The notes: generated by a model not told the origin, from the letters alone. Numbered from the stretch's first letter, positions 27,669 to 37,543 are shown. The stretch: 64,000 bases of DNA from Tautonia marina (GCF_009177065.1 NZ_WEZF01000001.1:186001-250000), one strand, 5' to 3'. Translations and numbers: made by a program.

Positions 27669-28044
27669 TGTTGCACCTTCCGTTCTCAAAAAGCTGCATC
27701 GCACGCGGCGACGATCATCCGGTCCTGAGGTTTCCGTGAGGACACGGATGCCAACGCATCAGATGGCATGGAGTGGAACGATTCTTTGCAAAGCTCGGGC
27801 GCTGATTGGCTCAGGATCGGTTCCACCCGCTGCCCGATGCACGACGACGCCGTTAGCATAGGTCATTCGTGGGCCGGTCGTGTCACACTACTTCCGACTC
27901 GTTCTCCTATCGTATCGCATCCGGGTGAATGAATCCGACACAATTCTCGGTTTCTCAAAGGTTCGTCGCGTGGCCACGAGACGAATGGCCCGGATCGTCG
28001 GATTTTGCCCTGAGTTTTCTTTGTTGATTCCGGAGTCGTGCCCA
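27669..28044. other. Divergent promoter region, PDZ gene/hydrolase gene
   Basis: 376 bp between divergent genes. The stretch 27880-28030 is noticeably richer in A+T than its surroundings and probably contains the hydrolase promoter. I could not assign specific boxes. No gene seen. Confidence 0.5.
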
Positions 28045-29103
28045 ATGCGCGATCGAGGCTCCCCTCCCTCGTGGCTTCCTCAGGTCCAGACGCCTCCCGA
28101 CGTGATCCCATCCGAGGCCGATCGGCCCGCCCCGTTACTGTTCGATGCCGAGCATCGGCCGATCACGACGCTCGAAGCCTGGACCAACCGGCGGGCCGAG
28201 CTGATGGAACGCTGGCGATCCTTCCTCGGCGTGATTCCGAGGCCGCGCAACGTGCCGGCGATCCGGGTGCTGGAACAGGATCAGGTCGAGCCCGAGGTCA
28301 GCGGCCAGCGCGCGGTCGATCGCCTGCTCATTGCCTACGATCCCGAGCCGGGCCGGACGGTCGAGGCGTACCTGCTGCGTCCGTCCGATCCGGCCCCGAC
28401 CCGAGGCAGGCCGGGGGCGGTCGTCCTGCACTCGACGACCGACGCCACCATCCGACAGCCGGCCGGGCTCGATGGGCCGAGCGACAAGTTCATCGGCCTG
28501 CACCTGGCCCGCCGGGGGTATGTGGCGATCTGCCCGCCGTGCTTCCTCTGGGACGGACCGGACGAGCTCGACCGCTATACGAAGGCCGTCGCCCGCCAGC
28601 GGGCAAGGCATCCCGGAGCGACCGGCACGGCCGCGATGCTCTACGATGCGCAGCGGGCGCTCGATCTGCTCGAAGCGCAAACCGATGTCGATGCCGGGCG
28701 GATCGCCAGTATCGGCCACTCGCTCGGGGCGAAGGAGGTGCTGTTCCTGGCGGCGTTTGACCCGAGGGTTCGGGCGACCGTGTCGAGCGAGGGGGGAATC
28801 GGCATCGGTTACTCGAACTGGGACGCCCCCTGGTATCACGGCGAGGAGGCGAGTCGGCCCGATTTTCCGCTCGATCATTCCCAGGTGCTTGCCCTGGTCG
28901 CGCCGCGGTCGTTTTTGCTGATCGGCGGCGACTCGGCCGACGGCGATCAGAGCTGGCCGTACATCGAAGCATGCTTGCCCGTCTGGAAATTGCTGCGGGC
29001 GGGAGATTCGCTCGGCCTGTTCAACCACGGCGAGGGGCACGCGTACCCACCCATTGCGCAGCAGCGGGCGTATGAGTGGCTCGACTGGTCGCTCGGCCTC
29101 TGA
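28045..29103 (+). CDS. Alpha/beta hydrolase (dienelactone hydrolase/acetyl xylan esterase type)
   Basis: 352 residues with no signal peptide. The nucleophile elbow is GHSLGA with Ser226. An acid residue probably lies in GGDSADGD (about 294-301), and the catalytic His is H332 in NHGEGHAYP. Upstream, VVLHSTTDATIRQPAG and KFIGLHLARRGYVAICPPCF resemble the esterase subgroup that processes sugar esters. Many planctomycete relatives are annotated as acetyl xylan esterase or dienelactone hydrolase family. ATG at 28045 has CGGAG nine bases upstream; in-frame upstream codons are not protein-like. The real substrate is unknown. Confidence 0.85.
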   Translation: MRDRGSPPSWLPQVQTPPDVIPSEADRPAPLLFDAEHRPITTLEAWTNRRAELMERWRSFLGVIPRPRNVPAIRVLEQDQVEPEVSGQRAVDRLLIAYDPEPGRTVEAYLLRPSDPAPTRGRPGAVVLHSTTDATIRQPAGLDGPSDKFIGLHLARRGYVAICPPCFLWDGPDELDRYTKAVARQRARHPGATGTAAMLYDAQRALDLLEAQTDVDAGRIASIGHSLGAKEVLFLAAFDPRVRATVSSEGGIGIGYSNWDAPWYHGEEASRPDFPLDHSQVLALVAPRSFLLIGGDSADGDQSWPYIEACLPVWKLLRAGDSLGLFNHGEGHAYPPIAQQRAYEWLDWSLGL

Positions 29104-29221
29104 ACCCCCGGCAGGGGCTTGCGATCGGCGAGGGTTCGGCTACGCTACGCCGATCTGTCATCCCCTTTGGTCCAGGCGATTCCCTCGCGGAATTGCGGAT
29201 CCACTGACCCCCGGTGCGACT

Positions 29222-29584
29222 GTGCCTCCGATTCACGACCGATCGACCGCCGGCACGCGTGGCGGTCCTCCCGCGCATGATGTTGACGAGCCGCCGGCCC
29301 TGACGATCGCCTACGCGAAGGTCGGCCTCTGGCTCTTTGTCATCTACCTGGCCCTCTATGCGGCATTCGTGGGAGTCAATGCGTTCGCTCCCGACGTGAT
29401 GGCGAAACGGCCCACCGGGGGCCTGAATCTGGCGGTTTCAACCGGCCTGGGCCTGATCGTTGCGGCGATTATCCTGTCTCTGGTCTATATGGCGATCTGT
29501 AAGCGCGTTGCCGACCGGCACTGGGCCGCCTCGGGAACGCGGCCGGGGGGTGACGGGGATCAGGAGCGAGGGGCCGGGCGATGA
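29222..29584 (+). CDS. DUF485-type small membrane protein
   Basis: About 120 residues from a GTG at 29222 (start uncertain). Two transmembrane segments (YAKVGLWLFVIYLALYAAFV and LGLIVAAIILSLVYMAI) end in a cytoplasmic C-terminus CKRVADRH. This is the DUF485/YjcH pattern. In many bacteria the DUF485 gene directly precedes an acetate-type sodium:solute symporter, and here its stop overlaps the symporter start (ATGA). It probably assists or modulates the transporter. No strong ribosome binding site marks the start. Confidence 0.8.
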   Translation: MPPIHDRSTAGTRGGPPAHDVDEPPALTIAYAKVGLWLFVIYLALYAAFVGVNAFAPDVMAKRPTGGLNLAVSTGLGLIVAAIILSLVYMAICKRVADRHWAASGTRPGGDGDQERGAGR

Positions 29585-31497
29585 TTTACGAACCCTCGAC
29601 GATCGCCGTGGCGGTCTTCGCCGCCTTTGTCGGCACGGTCCTCGGCCTGAGCTTCTACCTGGGTCGGAAAGCTCGGGAGCCCGGCGGTTACTTCGCGGCG
29701 CACGGGCAAATTCACTGGTTTGTGAATGGAATCGCCTTCGCGGGCGATTACCTGTCGGCCGCGTCGTTCCTGGGCATCTGCGGGATGATCGCGTTCGCCG
29801 GGTACGACGGGTTCCTCTACTCAATCGGCTACCTGGCCGGCTGGGTGGTTGCGCTGTTCGTGGTGGCCGAACCGCTGAAACGACTCGGTAAATTTACGTT
29901 TGCCGATGCCTTGAATAGCCAGTTCGATTCGAGAGGAATCACCCTGGCGGCGGCGGCCAGTACGCTGGTGGTGAGCATCTTCTACCTGATTCCCCAGATG
30001 GTCGGCGCGGGGACGCTCGTCCGGCCGTTGCTTGGCCTGCCACACGAGGCCGGGGTGATCACGGTAGGTGCGGTGGTGGTCCTCATCGTGGTGACGGCGG
30101 GCATGGTGTCCACCTCGTATGTGCAATTCATCAAGGGGGCCTTGCTGGTCCTGTTCTGCGCGGTGCTGGCCGTGTTCATTCTCCGTCGCGGTCTGACGAC
30201 CGAGCCGGAGGTGCCCGACGGGCGGTTCCAACCGTTCGAGACCACGACCGTCGATGACCTGGGCGACGATCCAGGCCTCCGCATCCTTCCCGAAACCGAG
30301 AGCTGGCGCGACGAGCCGTTCGTCAGGGCCGAGGACCGAGACACCGGGATCGTCACCGTCTGGCATCGCCTTGACCCGGACGGGGATCAACTGGCCCGAG
30401 GGCAGACGCTCACCGTCTTGCCCGATGGAACCCGGCTGGCCAACGGCTTGCCCCAGGGCAAAGGGGAAGGGCAGGGGGACTTGAAGGCGGTGGGGCAGGT
30501 CATTCGCTTACCCGACGATCAAACCGAAACCGGCCAGCTTGGCCCGATCGAGTTCCTCACCACCGTGCAGGACAGCACCATCGCCGCCTGGACCAACCGG
30601 ATCATCCGAGAGGCCGACGGCACGGTGACGACCGTCTATTATCCCGTGCCGACCGAGGGGAACGACCTGATGGTTCCCGGAGGCAGCTCGACCTTCAAGG
30701 GGATTCGGAGCGGTCGGCTGGTCGATAAGCTTGACTTCATTTCGTTGATGCTTGCCCTGTTCGGCGGGACAGCGTCGTTGCCTCACATCTTGATCCGTTA
30801 CTACACGGTAAAGGACCAGAAGGCGGCGCGGCGGAGCACGGTCGTCGGCATTGCGGCGATCGGCGCGTTTTATGTGTTGACGCTTTACCTCGGCCTCGGT
30901 GCGATGACCGGCGGGGTCCTCGACCCGACGAACTCGAACATGGCCGCGCCCCTCCTGGCCCGGAGCTTCGGCGAGCTGCCGTTCGCGGTCATCTCAGCCG
31001 TGGCGTTTACGACCGTGCTGGGGACGGTGTCGGGCCTCATCATGGCTGCCAGCGGGGCGATCGCGCACGACCTGATCGAGAACGTCCTGCGCTGGCCGAT
31101 GAGCGACCTGCGGAAGGTCCGGATCGCCAAGGGGTCTGCCGTGGTGATTGGGGTGGTGGCCATGGCGCTGGGGATCGCCTTTGAGAAGCTCAATGTGAGC
31201 TTTCTGGTCGGCTGGGCGTTCAACGTAGCGGCCTCGGCAAACCTGCCGGCCTTGGTGATGCTCCTGTTCTGGCGGAAGACGACCAAGTGGGGCATCACGG
31301 CGGCGATCTTTGTGGGCATGATCACGTCGTTGACCTGGATCTTGTTGAGTGCCCAGGCCTATCGAGACGTGTATGGGTTGCCTGCCGAGCAATCGATCAT
31401 CCCGTTCAGCCAGCCGGGCCTGGTGACGATCCCGCTCGGGTTCCTGGTCCTGGTGGTTGTTTCGCTGATGACCCAGCCGAAGCAACGGCCGGAGTAA
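29581..31497 (+). CDS. Sodium:solute symporter (ActP-like) with large extra-membrane insert
   Basis: A 638-residue SSF-family transporter. The N-terminal half has GGYFAAHGQIHWFVNGIAFA (about 35-54), then DYLSAASFLGICGMIAFAGY (56-75), as in ActP cation/acetate symporters. VSIFYLIPQMVGAGTLVRPL (131-150) also fits. A polar insert of about 180 residues (205-385) separates the helices FIKGALLVLFCAVLAVFI and DFISLMLALFGGTASLPHIL. A smaller insert is known in some family members; this one is unusually long and rich in Asp/Thr/Pro. The C-terminal half continues with ordinary SSF helices. It is coupled to the upstream DUF485 gene. The substrate is probably a small carboxylate, by family. Confidence 0.93.
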   Translation: MIYEPSTIAVAVFAAFVGTVLGLSFYLGRKAREPGGYFAAHGQIHWFVNGIAFAGDYLSAASFLGICGMIAFAGYDGFLYSIGYLAGWVVALFVVAEPLKRLGKFTFADALNSQFDSRGITLAAAASTLVVSIFYLIPQMVGAGTLVRPLLGLPHEAGVITVGAVVVLIVVTAGMVSTSYVQFIKGALLVLFCAVLAVFILRRGLTTEPEVPDGRFQPFETTTVDDLGDDPGLRILPETESWRDEPFVRAEDRDTGIVTVWHRLDPDGDQLARGQTLTVLPDGTRLANGLPQGKGEGQGDLKAVGQVIRLPDDQTETGQLGPIEFLTTVQDSTIAAWTNRIIREADGTVTTVYYPVPTEGNDLMVPGGSSTFKGIRSGRLVDKLDFISLMLALFGGTASLPHILIRYYTVKDQKAARRSTVVGIAAIGAFYVLTLYLGLGAMTGGVLDPTNSNMAAPLLARSFGELPFAVISAVAFTTVLGTVSGLIMAASGAIAHDLIENVLRWPMSDLRKVRIAKGSAVVIGVVAMALGIAFEKLNVSFLVGWAFNVAASANLPALVMLLFWRKTTKWGITAAIFVGMITSLTWILLSAQAYRDVYGLPAEQSIIPFSQPGLVTIPLGFLVLVVVSLMTQPKQRPE

Positions 31498-31503
31498 GGC
31501 TTG

Positions 31504-31542
31504 AGGGCCGAGGGCCGAGCTCCATGCTCAGCCTTCGGCCCT
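31504..31542. terminator. Bidirectional hairpin between convergent genes
   Basis: AGGGCCGAGGGC (31504-31515) pairs with GCCTTCGGCCCT (31531-31542), 12 bp with one G.T pair and a 15-nt loop. It lies 6 bp after the symporter stop and 34 bp from the convergent lipoprotein stop. No T-run is present. Confidence 0.55.
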
Positions 31543-31575
31543 GTTCGAGGTGTCGCAGGGAGCCGAGCCGAGGGC

Positions 31576-32286
31576 TCAGAAGCTCGTATCCTGGATCATG
31601 TCGCCGGAGCTTCGGGGAATGAACTGCCAGGCGAGTTCGGCGATGACGATTTCCAGGAACTTCTTGCGGAAGGCGGAGCGGTTGACCGTCGCGCTGATGG
31701 GCATGGCCCCCTGGGTGCGGGGGAAGGAGGTTTCGACGATCTCGTCGTGCGAGACGACGATCTCACGATCTCGCCCGGGAATCGGCTTGCCCTTGTCGTC
31801 GGTCGGTTCGATCAGGTCAAAGACCTTGACATGAATGCGTGATGCTCCCTGGAACAGGCCGGGGCTGCGGTAGTCTTCGAGCTGGATGGCCTCGACTTCG
31901 AGGAAGATGACGCTGTCGGCCTCGAAGTCGCGGCCGGCGTCGGACGGATCGGTGTAGCCGGGGTGGCCGTCGACCCAGACCTTGACCTTCTGGTGCGGCA
32001 CGAGCTCGAGTTTCTTGACCGAGCCGGCCAGAGAACGGCCGAGCCCCTTGGCCAGGTCGTCTTCCAGGTCGGGAAAGTCCGACATGGTGCCGGTGGTCGC
32101 GTGGCAAAGGATCACGACCTTTTTGCCTTTAAGCGACGGGCCGGGCGCGTCGATCGTGGGCTCGAACGGCTGGAGGAAATAGGCCAGGGCGCGGGGGTCG
32201 CACCCGGCGGCCAGGGCGAGTGTCCCCAAGCCCAGCGTCCCGAGCACCAGGGACCGCCGTGTTCGATCGAATGGCCGAAGGGTCAT
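31576..32286 (-). CDS. Lipoprotein of unknown function
   Basis: 236 residues. A twin-Arg-containing basic N-region (RTRRSLVLG) leads into a hydrophobic core and lipobox LALAAGC with Cys29. The mature part has alternating beta/alpha character (KGKKVVILCHATTGTM, then VKVWVDGHPGYTDP and VIFLEVEAIQLEDYRSPGLF). DREIVVSHDEIVETSFPRT and a final helix FRKKFLEIVIAELAWQFIP follow. I recognise the general look of an unnamed planctomycete lipoprotein family, but no function. The region just ahead of the start (CAAGGGAGGGGACACGG) is a good ribosome binding site. Confidence 0.75.
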   Translation of the reverse strand: MTLRPFDRTRRSLVLGTLGLGTLALAAGCDPRALAYFLQPFEPTIDAPGPSLKGKKVVILCHATTGTMSDFPDLEDDLAKGLGRSLAGSVKKLELVPHQKVKVWVDGHPGYTDPSDAGRDFEADSVIFLEVEAIQLEDYRSPGLFQGASRIHVKVFDLIEPTDDKGKPIPGRDREIVVSHDEIVETSFPRTQGAMPISATVNRSAFRKKFLEIVIAELAWQFIPRSSGDMIQDTSF

Positions 32287-32746
32287 CCGTGTCCCCTCCC
32301 TTGAGTACCTGCCGAGAGTGGTCCGTATCGTAACGAACGCCGTCCGTTTCCCCGCGTCGGCGGAGCACCAGAGCGAAGCTCGGTCCCCGGGTGCCGTTCG
32401 CCTGCGATCGCGGGGGCTGGTTCAATCGGGTGGGGAATCGGACCCCCTCGCTCCGAGGATAACCCGGGGCGAGGGAAGCGATGGACGACGGCCCGAGTCC
32501 GGACGTTCCGTTCCGGTCCCTGGCGTGGAGGGTCGGCGATGTGGGGCGTTACCCTAGTCCAGATCGATCCGGTCGGCAAGGCCAACTCGGCACAGTTCGG
32601 CTGTGAAGGACGTTCGGACGGTTCGGGAGAAGCGAGAGGCCTGGGAATGTCCGGCTCCCCCCCCCCCCCCGACCTCTCCCAGAGCCAGAGGCCGGGGCGT
32701 TCTCATAAAGTTCGAGACCGAAGTTCGAGACCGGGCCCCTGCGCGA
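32287..32746. other. Intergenic region with a 14-nt poly-C run
   Basis: 460 bp between two minus-strand genes, without a supported gene. A homopolymer of 14 C lies at 32657-32670, downstream of the ankyrin/beta-helix gene stop. The part near 32300 should hold the lipoprotein promoter. Confidence 0.55.
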
Positions 32747-35365
32747 TCAGGGCTCGGGCTCGGGCTCGGGGTCCGCGACGGCTCCGGGGGCCGGGTTGGC
32801 GTCGTCCTGATGGGTAACCGCTTCGTCATCGGCAACGGCGACGAGCCGGAGCAGGCGAGCCCCTTCAGCAAGCGAATGGTCGCCGCCCGGCTGGTTTTCG
32901 AAGGAGCACCCCCGCGAGGCGACGGTGGCGTCGGACGCGAGTTCAAGGCCGAAGCGGGCGTTGCTCGACAGCTCGCAGTCGACCAGATCGACCCGGCCCG
33001 ACTCGACCGAGACGCCCGATCCACCATTCGAGGTCAAGCGGCACGCGACCAACTGCCCCAGGGCGGCGCTGTGCGCGAAGACGCCGGATTGGGTGTTCTC
33101 GGTGATCGTACAGTCGAGGAAGGTCGCACCGCTGGAGCCGGACAGCTCGGCCCCGGCATAGGCGTTCGATCGGATCACGCAGCGATCGAGTAGCGCGGGA
33201 GATTGCTCCTCGATGAGTAGTCCGGCCTGTTCGTTCTCCGCGATCAGGCTATCCACCAGCACCGTGCGGGTCGCGCTCTGGATCCGAAGGCCGGTCTGGC
33301 CGTTCTTGGAGAAGGTGCAGGCGGTGAAGGTCCCTCGGCTGTTGGAGGCCAGCCAGGCACCGTCCTCGCCAGCCTGCGAGAAGATGCAGTCGCGGAAGAC
33401 GCCGAGGCTGGAGTCGGTCAGGCGAAGGTTGTCGACACCGTTGTTCAGGAGCCCCAGAAGTTCCCCCTGAACACGGGCCTCGTCTCGGACGAGTAATCCG
33501 ACCTCGGCGTTCTCGGAGAGTTCCGAGCTTCGGAGGGTCAACCGGGACTCATCGGCGGCGACGATGCCGGAGGATTCGTGGTCCTGGATCGTGCATCGAT
33601 CGAGGGTGGCCGTGCTGTCCTCGATCAGCATGACCCCGGAGAACGGGCCGCCGTGGATGTCCGAGGTTCGGAGAACCGGATCGGCCGTCCCCCGGATGAC
33701 CAGGCCGTTCGATCGAGCGGTGTCGAAGACGCAGTCCTCAAGAATCTGGCGGCCCTCGGTGATCTCGACCAGGGGAGCCGGGTCGTCGCTGGCGACGTCG
33801 TCGGCGCGTCGGACGGTCAGGTTGCCCAGGAAAACGCCCGAGGAGTTGATGAGCAGCGGGGTGTCGTCGGGCAGTTCGAGGACGACCTCGGAGGGGTCGT
33901 CGCCGATGCCGATGAGGATGATCGGCTGATCGATCTGGAGCGACTCTCGGTAGACGCCGCCCATGACGAACAGGATCATGCCCTCGCTCTGTTGCAGACC
34001 TTCGGCAATGGTGCGGGCATCTCCCCGGCCCTCGGCATCGACGAGGGTGACCATCATGTCCTTGAACTGCTGCAATCGAGATGGCTCGGGGGTGTCGGGG
34101 GTCTCGATTCCGGGGCCGGGATTGAGCAGCCAGACGCCACGGAAGAAGGCGCGGGCCAGGTCGTCGTCGAGCTTGCCCTGGCGGGCATTGACGGCCATCA
34201 GGTAGCCGGTCGAGCCGTCCCGGAAGACCTCGATCCAGGTGTCGAAGGTCTTGCGTTCGCTCTGCGATCGGTAGCGGACCGATCGGCCGGGCAAAGGGCC
34301 GTAGCGGATGCGATCGGCCGGCTGGACGAGCTCGTGACGCCCTTCGAACAGGCTGTCGGTCAGGAACTGGGCGAAGAAGGCGTCGTCGTCGAGCCTCAGG
34401 GCCTCGTCGGGGTAGGTGGTGCGGCCGACGGAGTAACTCATCCCGTCCTGATCAACGAAGGCGGAGGCATCTTCGGCCGGGCCGAGCTGGGTGTCGAGGG
34501 TCTCAAGGGCCAGCTCGGGAGGAGCGGGCAGGGCCATCCGGATCTGCAAGGCGGGGGATCGATGCACGACCCAGCCCTCGGGAGCCTCCTCGGTGCGGTC
34601 GGCCAGGCGGTCGGGGAGGTCGTCGCGCGGGGGCTCGGAGCGGAAGGGGGGAGGGCCGATCGCCGGATCGGGTCGGGCCGGAGCGTCCCGGATCATCGCC
34701 ACCAGGTCCGGATGCCCGCTGAGCCAGGCGACGTCGGCCGCGGTGTTTCCCTCGTCGTCGCGGAGCGTCGGGTCGGCACCGGCGTCGAGCAGGACCCGGA
34801 CGACCTCGGCGTTGCCCTTCGAGGCGGCCCACATCAAGGGAGAAATCCCCATCGGGTCCTGGTCGTCGACCTCGGCCCCCGCCTCGATCAGGCGGGAGAC
34901 GACCTCGGGGTTGCCGGCGGTGATGGCCATCAGCAGCGCATTGGAGCCCTCGGCATCGACCGGATCGACCTTGGCTCCCCAGTCGATCAGGCTGTCGACC
35001 ATCGCCAGGTTGCCGCGTCCGGCAGCGATCATCAAGGCCGTGACCCCGGTCTGAGTGCTGAGGTTCGCGTCGGCTTGGTTGAACAGGAGGATGTCCAGGG
35101 TTTCCGCCGACTCGTACCAGGCGGCGATCATCAGGGCGGTCATGCCGGTCCGGGGGGCCTTGGCGTTTCGGTCGGCCCCCTGGTCGATCAGGAGCAGCGC
35201 GGCCTTCCAGTCGTCCTGTTGGGCGGCCTTCATGAGCGGGGTCCAGTCGGAATCGTCGAGATCCCGCTTCTGGGCGGAGAGGGTTGCAGGCAGAACCAGC
35301 AGCAAGGCGAGGCCGCCGGGCAGTCCACCACGCAAAGCCAGCCGCATCCAGCAATAGCGTTTCAT
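32747..35365 (-). CDS. Exported ankyrin-repeat/parallel beta-helix fusion protein
   Basis: 872 residues with a signal peptide (about 1-31, GGLALLLVLPATLSAQ). Ankyrin repeats span about 40-225 (DWTPLMKAAQQDDWKAALLL, GMTALMIAAWYESAETLDIL, GVTALMIAAGRGNLAMVDSL, GISPLMWAASKGNAEVVRVL). A middle globular region is at about 255-425. A right-handed beta-helix of NosD/CASH type runs from about 470 to 850, with repeats such as SSGIVAADESRLTLRSSELS and QAGLLIEEQSPALLDRCVIR. The tail is acidic and Pro/Glu-rich. The ATG at 35365 is chosen because GGAGG sits seven bases upstream. Likely periplasmic or surface; the combination of ankyrin and beta-helix modules is uncommon. Confidence 0.9.
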   Translation of the reverse strand: MKRYCWMRLALRGGLPGGLALLLVLPATLSAQKRDLDDSDWTPLMKAAQQDDWKAALLLIDQGADRNAKAPRTGMTALMIAAWYESAETLDILLFNQADANLSTQTGVTALMIAAGRGNLAMVDSLIDWGAKVDPVDAEGSNALLMAITAGNPEVVSRLIEAGAEVDDQDPMGISPLMWAASKGNAEVVRVLLDAGADPTLRDDEGNTAADVAWLSGHPDLVAMIRDAPARPDPAIGPPPFRSEPPRDDLPDRLADRTEEAPEGWVVHRSPALQIRMALPAPPELALETLDTQLGPAEDASAFVDQDGMSYSVGRTTYPDEALRLDDDAFFAQFLTDSLFEGRHELVQPADRIRYGPLPGRSVRYRSQSERKTFDTWIEVFRDGSTGYLMAVNARQGKLDDDLARAFFRGVWLLNPGPGIETPDTPEPSRLQQFKDMMVTLVDAEGRGDARTIAEGLQQSEGMILFVMGGVYRESLQIDQPIILIGIGDDPSEVVLELPDDTPLLINSSGVFLGNLTVRRADDVASDDPAPLVEITEGRQILEDCVFDTARSNGLVIRGTADPVLRTSDIHGGPFSGVMLIEDSTATLDRCTIQDHESSGIVAADESRLTLRSSELSENAEVGLLVRDEARVQGELLGLLNNGVDNLRLTDSSLGVFRDCIFSQAGEDGAWLASNSRGTFTACTFSKNGQTGLRIQSATRTVLVDSLIAENEQAGLLIEEQSPALLDRCVIRSNAYAGAELSGSSGATFLDCTITENTQSGVFAHSAALGQLVACRLTSNGGSGVSVESGRVDLVDCELSSNARFGLELASDATVASRGCSFENQPGGDHSLAEGARLLRLVAVADDEAVTHQDDANPAPGAVADPEPEPEP

Positions 35366-35972
35366 TAGACCCTCCTTCGCCAATGCGTTGCGATGGGCGA
35401 TCCGGGTCAGGTCGCCCTCGGCCGCCAGACTCCAGAACGAAAGACAGCCCCACCCCGCGACCGTTGCTTCGGAACGGTTTGCGAGGAGGGGCCGTCATGG
35501 CAAGACTCGCCGACCCGACATGAGTCGATGCTTCGATTCTCCCGCGCTGGTCGAGCGCGGGTCAATCGGGTGTTCGTTGCGGGTCATGGCGATGATGCGG
35601 GACGGCATCGTCGTCTGAGAACGGGGCGGTGGCTGCTTTGGAACGCAGCGGAGGTTGACCATTCGGATCGACGGACGGAGGCCAGGAAAACCGTTGGAAT
35701 TGGGCTGGTCGTTGGTTTCATTCCGATCTCTTGCGCATTTAGAATTGTCGAAAGCAAGTCGAGCATGGCGCACGTCGGGTGGTCAGCCTGATGGCGTCGG
35801 CGTTCACCCGGCGGGTTCCCGAAGATCAAAGCCGGTAGGGGGAACGAACCGATCTTGAACGAGTCGGAACGGTCGAGAGCGGTTCTCCCTGGCATCGATT
35901 GGTTTTCGGACCGTGGGGAGTCTTCTCGGTCGATCGGCTCGATCAGTCCAGACGCGAGTGGAGGTACGTGAG
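35366..35972. other. Divergent intergenic region upstream of the ATPase gene
   Basis: 607 bp between divergent genes, no supported gene. A small perfect hairpin CCCGCGCT-GGTCG-AGCGCGGG lies at 35541-35561. Nothing else recognisable. Confidence 0.5.
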
Positions 35973-37457
35973 ATGGCCGACAACGTGGCGACGGGGTCTG
36001 GGCCGGAACTCGACGACGAGACACTCGCCCGGGCGCTTGCGGAGGCTCAGGTTCTGTCGGCCGAGCGGCTTCTGGTCGCCCAGCGGCATGCTCAGGAGCA
36101 AGAGATTGCCTTGCTGCGAGCGATCCAGGAACTCCAAATGGTCACGCCCGAGGATCTGGAACGGGCCGTTGCCGAGCGAGAAGCTCGGCAAGACGATGCC
36201 GACTCCTTGCCGGCGGTGGCTCAGCCGTCGGCGTCACCCGCCGTTGACAACGAGCGGACCGAGCGTGACCTGAGGGCCGAGCTGCACGCGATCGCCGAGA
36301 CGGCCGTCCCCTCTGACCTGATCGAGCAGGTCATGATCCGGGCCATCAAGGCCCGAGCGACCGACATTCACCTCGACCCTCAAGAAGATCGCTACCTCAT
36401 CCGTTTCCGGATCGACGGCCAGTTGCATCCGATGGTCGGGCTCGACGCCGAGATTGGCCAGGCGGTGGTGCGGGGAATCAAGATCCTCTCGGACATGAAT
36501 CTGGTCGAATCGCGGCACCCGCAGGACGGGGCCTTGACCGTGATGGATCAAGGGAGGTCGTACAACCTCCGGTCCTCGACCCTGCCGACGACCCGAGGGG
36601 AGAAGGTCGTGCTTCGGGTCCTCGAACCGCCCGATGTACAGTTCGACCTGAACCGCCTGGGCCTGGAGCCGCATCAGGCGGCCCGGATCTCGAACCTGCT
36701 GGCCCGGCCGTACGGGGCCGTGCTCGTTGGCGGGCCGGTCGGGGCGGGGAAGACGACGACCTTGTATAGCTGCCTGCACCGGGTTTCGCACCCGAACCGG
36801 AACGTCCTGACGATTGAGGACCCGGTCGAGTATCGCTTTAGTGGGGTCAACCAGGTCGAGATCAACACCCAGATCGGTCTCGGCTTCGCCCAGGGGTTGC
36901 GGGCGATCCTCCGCCAGGACCCGGACGTCCTGATGATCGGCGAGATCCGGGATGAGGAGACCGCCGGGATCGGCATTCGGGCGGCCCTGACCGGCGTGCT
37001 CGTGTTCAGCACGATCCACGCTTCCGACGCCGCCGGGACGATCGCCTCCCTGTTCAACTACGGGATACCCGGCTACACTCTGTCGGGGGCCTTGCAGGGG
37101 GTGGTCAGTCAGCGGCTCGTTCGGGCGATCTGCCCGGAATGCCGGGTGGGCTACACGCCCGACGCGACGGTCTTGAAGGCGCTCAAGCTCGATCCCGAGG
37201 AACACCGCGGCCTGACCCTCCATCGGGGCGAAGGCTGCCCAAGCTGCTTCCACACCGGGTATCATGGCCGGGTCGGCATCTTCGAGGTCCTGGAGGTCTC
37301 GGAGCTGATCCGGGAGCTGATTCTCACCCAGACGACCCGAGAGGTGATCAACCAGGTCGCCCGGGATGAAGGGATGAAGACCCTCCGCGAGGCCGCCATC
37401 TCCAAGGTCATCGAAGGGGTGACGACCGTCGAGGAGATGTACCGGGTGACGATCTGA
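35973..37457 (+). CDS. GspE/PilB-type secretion ATPase
   Basis: A 494-residue hexameric ATPase of the type II secretion/type IV pilus family, which powers pseudopilus assembly from the cytoplasm. The N-terminal domain is at about 15-90 and the N2 domain at 105-220 ([20 protein letters not shown]). The Walker A motif is GPVGAGKT (254-261). The Asp box is [11 protein letters not shown], Walker B is [13 protein letters not shown] (318-330) and the His box is STIHASDA. A zinc-binding loop has Cys387, Cys390, Cys422 and Cys425. GGAGG lies about eight bases upstream of the ATG. No other Gsp/Pil genes adjoin it here, as is common for scattered planctomycete secretion genes; the 16.9-kb pseudopilin could be one of its substrates. 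Confidence 0.95.
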   Translation: MADNVATGSGPELDDETLARALAEAQVLSAERLLVAQRHAQEQEIALLRAIQELQMVTPEDLERAVAEREARQDDADSLPAVAQPSASPAVDNERTERDLRAELHAIAETAVPSDLIEQVMIRAIKARATDIHLDPQEDRYLIRFRIDGQLHPMVGLDAEIGQAVVRGIKILSDMNLVESRHPQDGALTVMDQGRSYNLRSSTLPTTRGEKVVLRVLEPPDVQFDLNRLGLEPHQAARISNLLARPYGAVLVGGPVGAGKTTTLYSCLHRVSHPNRNVLTIEDPVEYRFSGVNQVEINTQIGLGFAQGLRAILRQDPDVLMIGEIRDEETAGIGIRAALTGVLVFSTIHASDAAGTIASLFNYGIPGYTLSGALQGVVSQRLVRAICPECRVGYTPDATVLKALKLDPEEHRGLTLHRGEGCPSCFHTGYHGRVGIFEVLEVSELIRELILTQTTREVINQVARDEGMKTLREAAISKVIEGVTTVEEMYRVTI

Positions 37458-37518
37458 TCGAATCGGATCGGCTCCGGATCGCCTGACCGAATCCCCCCCC
37501 TTCGCTCGCGATTCCCGA

Positions 37519-37543
37519 GGAGCGAGCCCGAAGGCTTCGCTCC
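37519..37543 (+). terminator. Hairpin downstream of the ATPase gene
   Basis: GGAGCGAGCC (37519-37528) pairs with GGCTTCGCTCC (37533-37543) with one bulged base and a 4-nt loop, 62 bp after the ATPase stop and before purB. No T-run. Confidence 0.45.
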
